DNA of 6,580 nt from Desulfobacterales bacterium. GTDB taxonomy: Bacteria > Desulfobacterota > Desulfobacteria > Desulfobacterales > JAUWMJ01. Each line of letters begins with the position of its first letter. The first letter of the stretch is position 1. The notes below the pieces were generated by a model. The model was given only the letters and a program-made list of their open reading frames with translations. It did no database searches and was not told the origin of the DNA. Made by a program: the position numbers and the translations under genes. Location of the stretch: positions 1 to 6,580 of the forward strand of contig JAUWMJ010000185.1 in NCBI GenBank assembly GCA_030613225.1, given 5' to 3'. Positions 1-5,889 of the stretch are shown one piece after another.

Positions 1-7
1 TTCCTTA

Positions 8-70
8 ACTTTAGTCACTTTAGTTCACTTTAGTCACTTTAGGCACTTTAGGCACTTTAGTTCACTTTAA
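8..70. repeat. Short tandem array of ACTTTAG units (9-10 bp period)
   Basis: Seven copies of the heptamer ACTTTAG begin at 8, 17, 27, 36, 45, 54 and 64, the last one degenerate (ACTTTAA). They are spaced 9 or 10 bp apart by short linkers (TC, TTC, GC). On the minus strand the core reads CTAAAGT. The array lies just past the 3' end of the nif3-like gene and no coding frame explains it. The units are too short and too close for a CRISPR. A simple-sequence intergenic repeat that expands by slippage is the likeliest reading. Whether it extends beyond position 1 cannot be seen. The rest of 1-112 shows only a weak 5-bp hairpin (91-104). Confidence 0.8.
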
Positions 71-112
71 AACCTGTTCCCTTCAGCCTGACTACGTTAG
101 TAGTTACATCCT

Positions 113-1231
113 TTATACGATCACAAATGGATCTTCCTCAAGGCTGTATGGTTTGACTTCAATCTTCATTCCTGCTTCCGACAGTATCCTTTTAAGGCGT
201 TTTGCAATAACATCAACTATTAGATATTCTGATGCAAAGTGTCCGATATCGATAATGCCCAGATTAGCTGCCTGTGCATCTCTTGCATCATGATACCGCA
301 AATCACCGCTTATATATACCTCGGCCCCTGATGAAAGAAAATATTTCATCATACCTGAACCGCTCCCCGTGCATACTGCTGCTCTTTTAACAGTCAATTT
401 ATGATTACCGGATATTTTAACATATTTTAATCGTAGTTTTTCTTTTATTTTTAGAGCCAGGGATTTTAATTCGATCTTTTCGTCGAGTTCCCCGATCCGT
501 CCTATTCCATTACGGTTGTTATTTGTTAATAGGGGATATACATCATATGCCATGGTTTCATAAGGATGATGGGACCTTACATATTCAATTACGTCCGAAA
601 GATCATCTTTTTTTACAACAGTTTCGATTCTGATTTCATTTGCAGCGGTTATTTCACCGGTTCTTCCGATAAAAGGAGTCGCCATTGATCCTGGCCTGAA
701 TGTAGCTTCTCCTCTGTTTCTGAATGTACAAGCTGAATATTCACCTATATTTCCCGCCTTTGTCTGAAGAATTGCATCTAATATTTTTTTCTCATAGTCC
801 TCGGGCACATATATTACAAGCTTGATTTTTTCATCTTCTACAGGTTTGCCAAGCACTTTAAGTCTTTTAAGTCCTATAGCTTCAGCAAGTACATCGTTTA
901 ATCCTTTATCCACTATGTCCAAATTAGTATGCGACGAAAAAATTGCCATCTTTCGTTGCGCAGCCATACGGATAATTGACCCGGTTGGCGTGCCAAAATC
1001 GACTGAACGCAAAGGCTTAAATATCAATGGATGATGTGTAATTAGCAGATCTGCATCATTTTGACATGCATTTGCAACAACATCTAAAGTAGGATCAAGT
1101 GAAACCCAGACTTTTTTTACCGCCCAGTTCTGTCGGCCCACCTGCAATCCGACATTATCCCAGTCTTCAGCCAGATTGCTTGGAGCAATTGTTTCCATGG
1201 CCTTTATTATATCGGCTACTGTTGCAGACAT
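113..1231 (-). CDS. Nif3-like dinuclear metal center protein (DUF34/YbgI family), long form
   Basis: The 372-residue product belongs to the Nif3/DUF34 family, whose members form toroidal hexamers with a two-metal site per subunit. Several are annotated as GTP cyclohydrolase type 2 homologs, but the cellular role is generally unsettled. Metal-ligand motifs are visible: the HH of LLITHHPLIF (H66, H67), SSHTNLD (H101, D105) and, near the C-terminus, DIGHFASE (H331, E335). The conserved GDLRYHDA stretch lies at about 309-316. Compared with the ~250-residue E. coli YbgI type, this is the ~370-residue form. It carries an inserted PII/CutA-like domain at roughly residues 132-235, including the HHPYETMAYDVYPL segment. 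The ATG start is supported because residues 1-17 match the usual family opening (short lead, DIIKAMETIAP). No Shine-Dalgarno sequence is evident; the preceding bases are a T-rich hairpin. The gene is probably not in the dnaG-rpoD operon, since a tRNA and ~400 bp of repeats intervene. The family call is secure; the function is not. Confidence 0.95.
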   Translation of the reverse strand: MSATVADIIKAMETIAPSNLAEDWDNVGLQVGRQNWAVKKVWVSLDPTLDVVANACQNDADLLITHHPLIFKPLRSVDFGTPTGSIIRMAAQRKMAIFSSHTNLDIVDKGLNDVLAEAIGLKRLKVLGKPVEDEKIKLVIYVPEDYEKKILDAILQTKAGNIGEYSACTFRNRGEATFRPGSMATPFIGRTGEITAANEIRIETVVKKDDLSDVIEYVRSHHPYETMAYDVYPLLTNNNRNGIGRIGELDEKIELKSLALKIKEKLRLKYVKISGNHKLTVKRAAVCTGSGSGMMKYFLSSGAEVYISGDLRYHDARDAQAANLGIIDIGHFASEYLIVDVIAKRLKRILSEAGMKIEVKPYSLEEDPFVIV

Positions 1232-1235
1232 GTCT

Positions 1236-1271
1236 AAAAAATCGCTTTTAAAAATTAAAAAAGCGCGATTT
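1236..1271 (-). other. AT-rich hairpin with T-tract abutting the nif3-like start codon
   Basis: On the minus strand AAATCGC (1271-1265) can pair perfectly with GCGATTT (1245-1239), and the flanking T and A runs extend the stem with a small bulge. The stem is followed by a run of T (to 1236) ending 4 nt before the ATG at 1231. It looks like a weak intrinsic terminator, yet it occupies the place where a ribosome binding site should be. It could end read-through from the tRNA side, act as an attenuator or translation-blocking leader, or be fortuitous in AT-rich DNA. Confidence 0.35.
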
Positions 1272-1347
1272 GTTGTTACTAACCACGCCTTTGTCCCTAT
1301 AGTTTTTCATGGAAAATTTTCAGTCATTTCCCATTCCCACTCCAAAT

Positions 1348-1506
1348 GATTGAAGATTGTCGATTGAAGATTGACTATTTAAGGTCCGCCTCCAGCGGAT
1401 CAATTTTAAAAAAATGACAGAGCGACACGCGGCGCAAGCCCGCCTTCGGCGGACGCTGCGCGAGCGACATCCACAAATATTCAATCTTCAATAATCAATA
1501 GTCAAT
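1348..1506. repeat. Inverted-repeat-bracketed, GC-rich intergenic island
   Basis: The left border has two direct copies of GATTGAAGATTG (1348-1359 and 1362-1373). The right border has the inverted form CAATCTTCAATA (1482-1493, 11 of 12 matching). ATTGACTAT (1370-1378) is matched by a perfect inverted ATAGTCAAT (1498-1506). Between these borders the composition becomes locally GC-rich, with a hairpin TCCGC/GCGGA (1385-1399), a larger hairpin at 1432-1461 and a direct repeat GAGCGACA (1420-1427 and 1462-1469). No open reading frame is credible here. The layout suggests a small non-autonomous repeat element or its remnant; the copy number in the genome is unknown. Confidence 0.55.
1432..1461. 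repeat. GC-rich hairpin inside the repeat island
   Basis: GCGCAAGC (1432-1439) pairs with GCTGCGC (1455-1461) with one bulged A. Inside it CCGCC (1440-1444) pairs with GGCGG (1448-1452) across a three-base TTC loop. The structure is the most stable one in the 1232-1634 gap. It lacks a following T-run on either strand, so it is not a classical terminator. A REP-like palindrome is the most economical description. Confidence 0.5.
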
Positions 1507-1542
1507 TAGGTTCCGGTTTATCCGGGTTAGGTTATTGTAATT

Positions 1543-1558
1543 ATCTGTTTTAACAGAT
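1543..1558. repeat. Perfect 7-bp inverted repeat, palindromic site
   Basis: ATCTGTTTTAACAGAT has two perfect 7-bp arms around a TT centre. It lies 77 bp downstream of the tRNA 3' end and has no T-run after it on the minus strand, so it is a poor terminator. It could be a protein-binding palindrome or part of the surrounding repeat cluster. No function is assigned. Confidence 0.4.
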
Positions 1559-1561
1559 GCT

Positions 1562-1589
1562 TAAAACCTAAATCCTAAAACTTAAAACT
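1562..1589. repeat. Four-unit 7-bp tandem repeat (TAAAACY-like)
   Basis: Four consecutive heptamers, TAAAACC, TAAATCC, TAAAACT and TAAAACT, run head to tail from 1562 to 1589. They lie 46 bp downstream of the tRNA on the minus strand, where they read AGTTTTA/GGTTTTA. A weak stem CTTTT/AAAAG (1601-1588) followed by TTTT precedes them in the direction of transcription and is the only terminator candidate seen for the tRNA. Confidence 0.6.
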
Positions 1590-1634
1590 TTTCGCAAAAA
1601 GGGGTTTATTGACTTTTTACGAGACTATCATGTA

Positions 1635-1707
1635 TGGGCCCACCTGGAATCGAACCAGGGACCTACCGGTTATGAGCCGGTGGCTCTGCCAGCTGAGCTA
1701 TGGGCCC
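1635..1707 (-). tRNA. tRNA with CAT anticodon, probably elongator tRNA-Met
   Basis: The 73-nt minus-strand sequence folds as a full cloverleaf. The acceptor stem GGGCCCA/TGGGCCC has 7 perfect pairs, the D stem is GCTC/GAGC, the anticodon stem ACCGG/CCGGT has loop CTCATAA, and the T stem CCTGG/CCAGG has loop TTCGATT. The discriminator base is A. It is not an initiator tRNA: position 1 pairs with 72, and the anticodon stem lacks the three consecutive G-C pairs, because C29-G41 replaces the first. The remaining ambiguity is elongator Met versus the Ile2 tRNA that TilS converts to lysidine-34. The 8-nt D loop does not settle this, and Met is favoured as the commoner case. CCA is not encoded (TAC follows), so nucleotidyltransferase must add it. 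Confidence 0.95.
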
Positions 1708-1724
1708 TCATCTAAAAAGAATCT

Positions 1725-1753
1725 TAACTAACTTTAAAAAAGATTTTTGTCAA
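1725..1753 (-). promoter_or_regulatory. Probable promoter of the tRNA gene
   Basis: On the minus strand a perfect -35 TTGACA (1753-1748) is followed, after 17 nt, by TAGTTA (1730-1725), a poor -10 hexamer. The mature tRNA begins 17 nt further on, leaving a leader of about 10 nt after a start near 1718. The -35 box starts 3 nt after the rpoD stop codon. The same stretch can also form a weak AATCTT/AAGATT stem followed by C and TTTTT, so a role as rpoD terminator is an alternative. Confidence 0.5.
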
Positions 1754-1756
1754 GCA

Positions 1757-3619
1757 TCAGATTTCAAGAAAATTTTTTAGTTTCCTGCTTCTGGTCGGAT
1801 GCCTTAGTTTTCTTAATGCTTTTGCTTCAATCTGCCTGATCCGTTCCCTTGTTACCGCAAAATCCTGTCCTACCTCTTCAAGTGTGTGGTCCGCCTTTTC
1901 TCCTATACCGAAACGCATTCGCAGTACTTTTTCCTCACGCGGAGTCAAGGTTGCAAGCACCTTTCTAGTCTGCTCAGCAAGATTCAGATTTACCGCAGCA
2001 TCCGATGGAAGCATGATTTTTTTGTCTTCTATAAAATCACCAAGATGACTGTCCTCTTCTTCACCAATAGGCGTCTCAAGAGAGATTGGTTCTCTGGCAA
2101 TCTTTAAAACCTTTCGAACCTTTTCGAGTGGGATCTCCATTTTTTCAGCTATTTCTTCAGGAGTCGGCTCTCTTCCCTGCTCCTGCACCAGGTATCTTGA
2201 TGTTCGAATGAGTTTATTAATCGTTTCAATCATATGAACTGGAATTCGAATTGTCCTTGCCTGGTCGGCAATCGCCCGTGTAATAGCCTGTCGTATCCAC
2301 CAGGTAGCATAAGTACTGAATTTATAACCGCGCCTGTACTCAAATTTATCGACCGCTTTCATCAGGCCAATATTTCCTTCCTGAATCAAATCCAGGAACT
2401 GGAGGCCTCTGTTTGTATATTTTTTTGCGATACTAACCACGAGACGCAAATTCGCCTTTGTTAATTCTCTTTTTGCCAATTTTGCCTTATGACGTCCTTC
2501 TTCAACACATGTAATTATCCTTTTTAATATCCTGCTTGTAGTTTTAATCATCCTTTCCTGTTTAATAATATGTTCCTGGGGTTTTTTTATCTCTTCGTAG
2601 AGTGCAGCAACCTCATCTCTTTTAAAATCACATATATTACAGGCCCACTTTATAAATTTCGTCCTGGATGACATATTTTCACGCAGCTCTTTAACCGGCG
2701 AATTCAGCATTTCAGAGTACTTTGAAATCTTCTGGTTCATAAAATCAAACCATTCTATCTGTTCTCTAATAAGCTGTTCAATTTTATCTATCACTCCTCC
2801 TTCCAAACGCCAATCTTTAAGATATTCGAATATTTTGTTATTCCTCCTCTTAATTGACCGCCTTATCCTGCGTTGTTCATCAGGACTAATTTTAGGAGAA
2901 AAAAGTTTTTCGCGAAAATTACTATTTTCCTCATCTATCTTTTTAATACAACTTATTGTAATTAAAAACTTCTCAGTCTGCATTACTAGATCAATATAAT
3001 TATCACCCTCATCAATATCCCTAAGTACATACTTTGACCGAAGTGCGCCCTGCTCAATATGCCCTCCAAGGTTTATTATGCTTTCTATACATACTGTAGT
3101 ATCAATAAGTGATCTTAAAACCTCCTGTTCACCTGCTTCTATCTTTTTGGCTATCTCGACTTCCCCCTCTCTAGTCAGAAGCGTAACGAGACCCATTTCA
3201 CGCAAATACATTTTTACGGGATCTGTTACTGTGCCAAACACTGCCACACTCTTAACTTCCTTCTCTTTAGCTTTTTTGGCGGCAATTGATTTTAGATGCT
3301 TTTTTTCATCAATAATTTTAATATTGTATTTACCTAATAAAATAAATGTTTCATCAATTTGTTCCGCAGAAAGCATGTAACCATTCAAAACTTCATTGAT
3401 TTCTTCGTAAGTTAAAAATCCTTGCTTATCGGCCTTTGTAACCAGTTTCTTTAGCTCTTTTTTTGGTAAATTTTTTGATTTATTTTCCTTGGCCTTGCTT
3501 GTTGAATTCTTCTTTCCGATCTTTTTTAAATTTTTTGTTTTTGAAGCGCTTCTTTTTGCTTCAGCATTCTTTTTGGTCTTTTTATTTTCTTTCTTTATTA
3601 TAGCCTTTTTTCTTGCCAT
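1757..3619 (-). CDS. rpoD: RNA polymerase primary sigma factor (sigma-70, RpoD)
   Basis: The 620-residue group 1 sigma factor directs core RNA polymerase to housekeeping promoters. Residue positions count from the ATG. A lysine-rich tail occupies about 1-52, then region 1.1 (about 53-105, with [17 protein letters not shown]), region 1.2 ([11 protein letters not shown], 133-143), a long non-conserved region (about 165-375) and region 2 ([12 protein letters not shown] from 390; YATWWIRQA from 437, the -10 melting and recognition face). Region 3 follows (about 465-545), then region 4 ([17 protein letters not shown] from 558; the -35 helix-turn-helix ending in [18 protein letters not shown]). Length and layout fit a proteobacterial-type RpoD. 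The linker between 1.1 and 1.2, usually acidic, is basic here. The gene starts 5 nt after dnaG. An in-frame TTG at 3622 lies immediately before the ATG and has the better Shine-Dalgarno spacing, so the protein may begin one residue earlier. No break or frameshift is seen. Confidence 0.98.
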   Translation of the reverse strand: MARKKAIIKKENKKTKKNAEAKRSASKTKNLKKIGKKNSTSKAKENKSKNLPKKELKKLVTKADKQGFLTYEEINEVLNGYMLSAEQIDETFILLGKYNIKIIDEKKHLKSIAAKKAKEKEVKSVAVFGTVTDPVKMYLREMGLVTLLTREGEVEIAKKIEAGEQEVLRSLIDTTVCIESIINLGGHIEQGALRSKYVLRDIDEGDNYIDLVMQTEKFLITISCIKKIDEENSNFREKLFSPKISPDEQRRIRRSIKRRNNKIFEYLKDWRLEGGVIDKIEQLIREQIEWFDFMNQKISKYSEMLNSPVKELRENMSSRTKFIKWACNICDFKRDEVAALYEEIKKPQEHIIKQERMIKTTSRILKRIITCVEEGRHKAKLAKRELTKANLRLVVSIAKKYTNRGLQFLDLIQEGNIGLMKAVDKFEYRRGYKFSTYATWWIRQAITRAIADQARTIRIPVHMIETINKLIRTSRYLVQEQGREPTPEEIAEKMEIPLEKVRKVLKIAREPISLETPIGEEEDSHLGDFIEDKKIMLPSDAAVNLNLAEQTRKVLATLTPREEKVLRMRFGIGEKADHTLEEVGQDFAVTRERIRQIEAKALRKLRHPTRSRKLKNFLEI

Positions 3620-3624
3620 CAATC

Positions 3625-5508
3625 TTATGCCTCCCGAATACGCCGGTTTTGTAATGCTATTTTTTCCTTCTGACTTAGAACAGCCATATTCTGTTTCTCA
3701 CTTAAAAGCCTTAGCAGCAGTTCTTGATCATTTTTCTTCTCAGCTTCTCTTATCTGCTTTTCTATAAAGTTTTTATTGCGACTATTCCGTCTGATCTCGA
3801 TAAATTGCATTATCAATTTAATGCAGCCCTCAAACTGCCATGATTCTTCTTCTAAGGCCAGAGCAGCAATAATACTTCTTTTTTCTTTATCATCGATCAA
3901 ATTCATAATCTCTGATACATTTATATTATTTGCAATTTCATGCCCGCCATCAACCATAGGGCCATTACTGCCGTTTTTATCTGTATAGACTAATATGTTT
4001 TGACCAATTGATTTTAAGGTATCATTTTCAAAATATTCAAGTATATTACGTTTATTTAATTCAGGTAATATTTCCGGATATTGAAGCATCATAGCAATTA
4101 TCTGCCGTTCTATCCGACTCTCTTTTTTATTAAATTCCCTTCCCTGAGACACACTCGGAACATCTTTTTTGTATAACTGGTCTGAATAAACTGTGCATAC
4201 CTCTCTTACTTTTTCCAAAACCGCCGATTCATCAATGCCCAGCCGTTCTGCGAGCTCTTTAACGTATAAAGATCTTGCCACGCTGTCATTAATGGCCGAC
4301 AAGGGCTTTTTCATATCTGAAATGATTTGAATTTTCCCTTCAATGGAGTTCCCGTGTTTCTTTTCGGCAAAATCAATCAGAAAAGCCATAATACTCTTTG
4401 CTCTTGAGTATTCATCCCTAAAGGATTTTTGACCAAATTTAAACAGATATGAATCCGGATCATATCCGTCGGGCAACACCATAATTTTTGCATCCACATA
4501 TCCCTTGTCAAATATTTCAATGCTCCGATACGCAGCTTTTAAACCTGCATCATCCGAATCATATACAAGAATAACTTTACCTGTTTTCCCGATATATCCT
4601 CGAAGAATTCGTACATGATCGGCCGTCAGTGATGTTCCGAGAGTGGCAACAGAGTTTATAATGTTGTGCTGATGAAGTGCCAGTAAGTCGAAATAACCCT
4701 CAACAATGAAAACTGTTTTGTACTCTCTGCACTTATCTTTTGCCCTGTTAAGACCATATAGTGAACTACTCTTATGATAAACAGGTGTCTCAGGAGAATT
4801 TAAATATTTTGCATTTTTTGAATCCGAATCGTCCATTATACGCCCGCCAAAACCAATTACTTGCGAGCTTATGTTAAATATCGGAAAAATTATACGTCCT
4901 CTGAAACGATCATAAAAACCGCTCCCTTTTTTCCTTGGAATAATCAAACCGCTCTTTTCAAGGAGTGTCGGGGATATCTTTTTTTTCAAAAAATAACTGG
5001 TAAGATTATCCCAGCCATCCTGTGCATATCCAAGGGCAAAACCTTTAATAATATCGTTATTAATCTTCCGTTTTTTCAGGTATTCTTTTGCATTTTTTCC
5101 TGTAGCACTGTTAGATAATATATTGTAAAAATAGTCCATTGCCTGCCTGTTAACATCAAGCAGCTTTTCCCTCTCGCTTATTTTTATTTTCTGACCTTGT
5201 GATAATCGTTGAGCAGGTATATCAATACCGCATTTCGCTGCTATCATTCGAACAGCTTCAGGAAACGAAATTCCTTCATTTTTCATAATGAAAGTAAAAA
5301 CATTTCCTCCAGTCTGACACCCGAAACAATGAAATATCTTTTTTTCCGGGCTTACTGTAAAGGACGGAGTTTTTTCAGAATGGAAAGGACAAAGTCCGAT
5401 ATAATTCTTTCCCGCTTGCTTTAAAGTAACAACAGCTGATATTATATCAACTATATCAACTGTGTTTTTAATTTCAGATATTTTATCTTCAGGAATATAA
5501 ATTGCCAA
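3625..5508 (-). CDS. dnaG: DNA primase DnaG
   Basis: The primase lays down RNA primers for replication and works with the replicative helicase. Residues are counted from the TTG at 5508 (627 residues, a usual length). The N-terminal CHC2 zinc-binding domain has ligands C40, H43, C61 and C64 in [11 protein letters not shown] and [11 protein letters not shown]. The RNA polymerase core follows with [11 protein letters not shown] (from 200), GFGGR and YLNSPET. The TOPRIM metal centre shows E270 (VEGYFD), D317 and D319 (VYDSDDAG) and the DPD at 350-352. The less conserved C-terminal helicase-binding domain spans roughly 460-627. All catalytic motifs are intact. The start is uncertain because no ATG is available: TTG at 5508 gives [13 protein letters not shown], the typical family opening, with GGGGG 9 nt upstream. 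TTG at 5517 would add three residues but leaves no spacing from that GGGGG. rpoD follows 5 nt after the stop, so the two are probably one operon. Confidence 0.98.
   Translation of the reverse strand: MAIYIPEDKISEIKNTVDIVDIISAVVTLKQAGKNYIGLCPFHSEKTPSFTVSPEKKIFHCFGCQTGGNVFTFIMKNEGISFPEAVRMIAAKCGIDIPAQRLSQGQKIKISEREKLLDVNRQAMDYFYNILSNSATGKNAKEYLKKRKINNDIIKGFALGYAQDGWDNLTSYFLKKKISPTLLEKSGLIIPRKKGSGFYDRFRGRIIFPIFNISSQVIGFGGRIMDDSDSKNAKYLNSPETPVYHKSSSLYGLNRAKDKCREYKTVFIVEGYFDLLALHQHNIINSVATLGTSLTADHVRILRGYIGKTGKVILVYDSDDAGLKAAYRSIEIFDKGYVDAKIMVLPDGYDPDSYLFKFGQKSFRDEYSRAKSIMAFLIDFAEKKHGNSIEGKIQIISDMKKPLSAINDSVARSLYVKELAERLGIDESAVLEKVREVCTVYSDQLYKKDVPSVSQGREFNKKESRIERQIIAMMLQYPEILPELNKRNILEYFENDTLKSIGQNILVYTDKNGSNGPMVDGGHEIANNINVSEIMNLIDDKEKRSIIAALALEEESWQFEGCIKLIMQFIEIRRNSRNKNFIEKQIREAEKKNDQELLLRLLSEKQNMAVLSQKEKIALQNRRIREA
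3630..3635 (-). promoter_or_regulatory. rpoD Shine-Dalgarno inside the dnaG 3' end
   Basis: GGGAGG on the minus strand overlaps the last sense codons of dnaG. Its 3' end is 7 nt from the TTG at 3622 and 10 nt from the ATG at 3619. The dnaG stop falls between the site and the start codons, an arrangement that favours translational coupling of the two genes. Confidence 0.75.
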
Positions 5509-5576
5509 AAAGAGCAACCCCCATATCTTTTAAACTCAGGAGACCGACAATATCGGAAGGAACTTAAGTGGAATGA

Positions 5577-5582
5577 ATTATA
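5577..5582 (-). promoter_or_regulatory. Possible second -10 box upstream of dnaG
   Basis: A perfect TATAAT lies on the minus strand about 70 nt before the dnaG start. No good -35 sits at 16-18 nt; the nearest similar hexamer, TTAACA (5602-5597), is only 14 nt away. It may be a secondary start or a chance match in AT-rich DNA. Confidence 0.3.
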
Positions 5583-5608
5583 GTATAAATTATTTCTGTT
5601 AACCTTAA

Positions 5609-5637
5609 AATTTAATTACTATTGCGGCTTCTGTCAA
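5609..5637 (-). promoter_or_regulatory. Probable sigma-70 promoter of dnaG-rpoD
   Basis: Minus-strand TTGACA (5637-5632), a perfect -35, is followed after exactly 17 nt by TAAATT (5614-5609), which matches four of six -10 positions. Transcription would start near 5602, giving a leader of about 95 nt before dnaG. A small CCGA/TCGG hairpin (5556-5544) lies in that leader. Since the operon encodes the primary sigma factor, this would be autoregulatory in the simple sense that RpoD transcribes its own gene. Confidence 0.6.
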
Positions 5638-5675
5638 GAATATTTATTGAAATAATTCAATAATGTTACGTCCGC

Positions 5676-5695
5676 AAAAAAACCATCGGTTTTTT
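5676..5695. terminator. AT-rich bidirectional-type terminator hairpin
   Basis: AAAAAACC (5677-5684) pairs perfectly with GGTTTTTT (5688-5695) around a three-base ATC loop, with an A-run on one side and a T-run on the other, so the hairpin ends in Ts on either strand. On the minus strand it lies between hisA and the dnaG promoter and would stop read-through from hisA. It has only two G-C pairs, so efficiency is uncertain. Confidence 0.5.
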
Positions 5696-5707
5696 AAGCT
5701 TATCTGT

Positions 5708-5883
5708 AGAGCCAGTTTCAAAATGTTCAATTTTGTTTGAGATCAAGGAAGGCGCAAATTTTAACCACAGGAATACATGTAGTATTTCGAGGATTAAAAT
5801 TTGAGCCTGTCGAAGCGAAGCGCAGATCCCGCTCATCGGGGACGCAGATATCGGATAAAAGGGGACGTTTTGAAATTGGCTCT
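5708..5883. repeat. 176-bp MITE-like structured element with terminal inverted repeats
   Basis: The ends at 5708-5728 and 5863-5883 are 21-bp imperfect inverted repeats: 18 Watson-Crick pairs plus three differences. Inside, GGC (5751-5753) and CAAATTTTAA (5755-5764) pair with TTAAAATTTG (5794-5803) and GCC (5805-5807). Above them sit CC/GG and then a 7-bp apical stem (5770-5776 with 5782-5788) closed by a five-base loop. The element contains no convincing gene and begins 6 bp after the hisA stop. A small non-autonomous transposable or REP-type element is the likeliest identity. A structured RNA or a terminator-like function for hisA is possible. Multicopy status was not testable. Confidence 0.65.
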
Positions 5884-5889
5884 GTATTA

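Noticed and set aside
8..70. CRISPR array
   Set aside because: Units are 7 bp with 2-3 bp between them, there are no spacers of 25-40 bp and no cas genes in the window.
91..104. Terminator after the nif3-like gene
   Set aside because: The ACTAC/GTAGT stem is only 5 bp and is not followed directly by a T-run on the minus strand.
822..1034. 70-residue plus-strand reading frame
   Set aside because: It is antisense to conserved, metal-binding parts of the nif3-like gene and shows no recognisable domain.
1635..1707. Initiator tRNA-fMet
   Set aside because: The 1-72 position is a normal G-C pair and the anticodon stem lacks the run of three G-C pairs required in initiator tRNAs.
3489..3767. 92-residue plus-strand reading frame rich in Phe, Leu and Ala, resembling a membrane protein
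   Set aside because: It is antisense to the lysine-rich start of rpoD and the end of dnaG. Lysine codons AAA/AAG read backwards as TTT/CTT, which produces the hydrophobic appearance.
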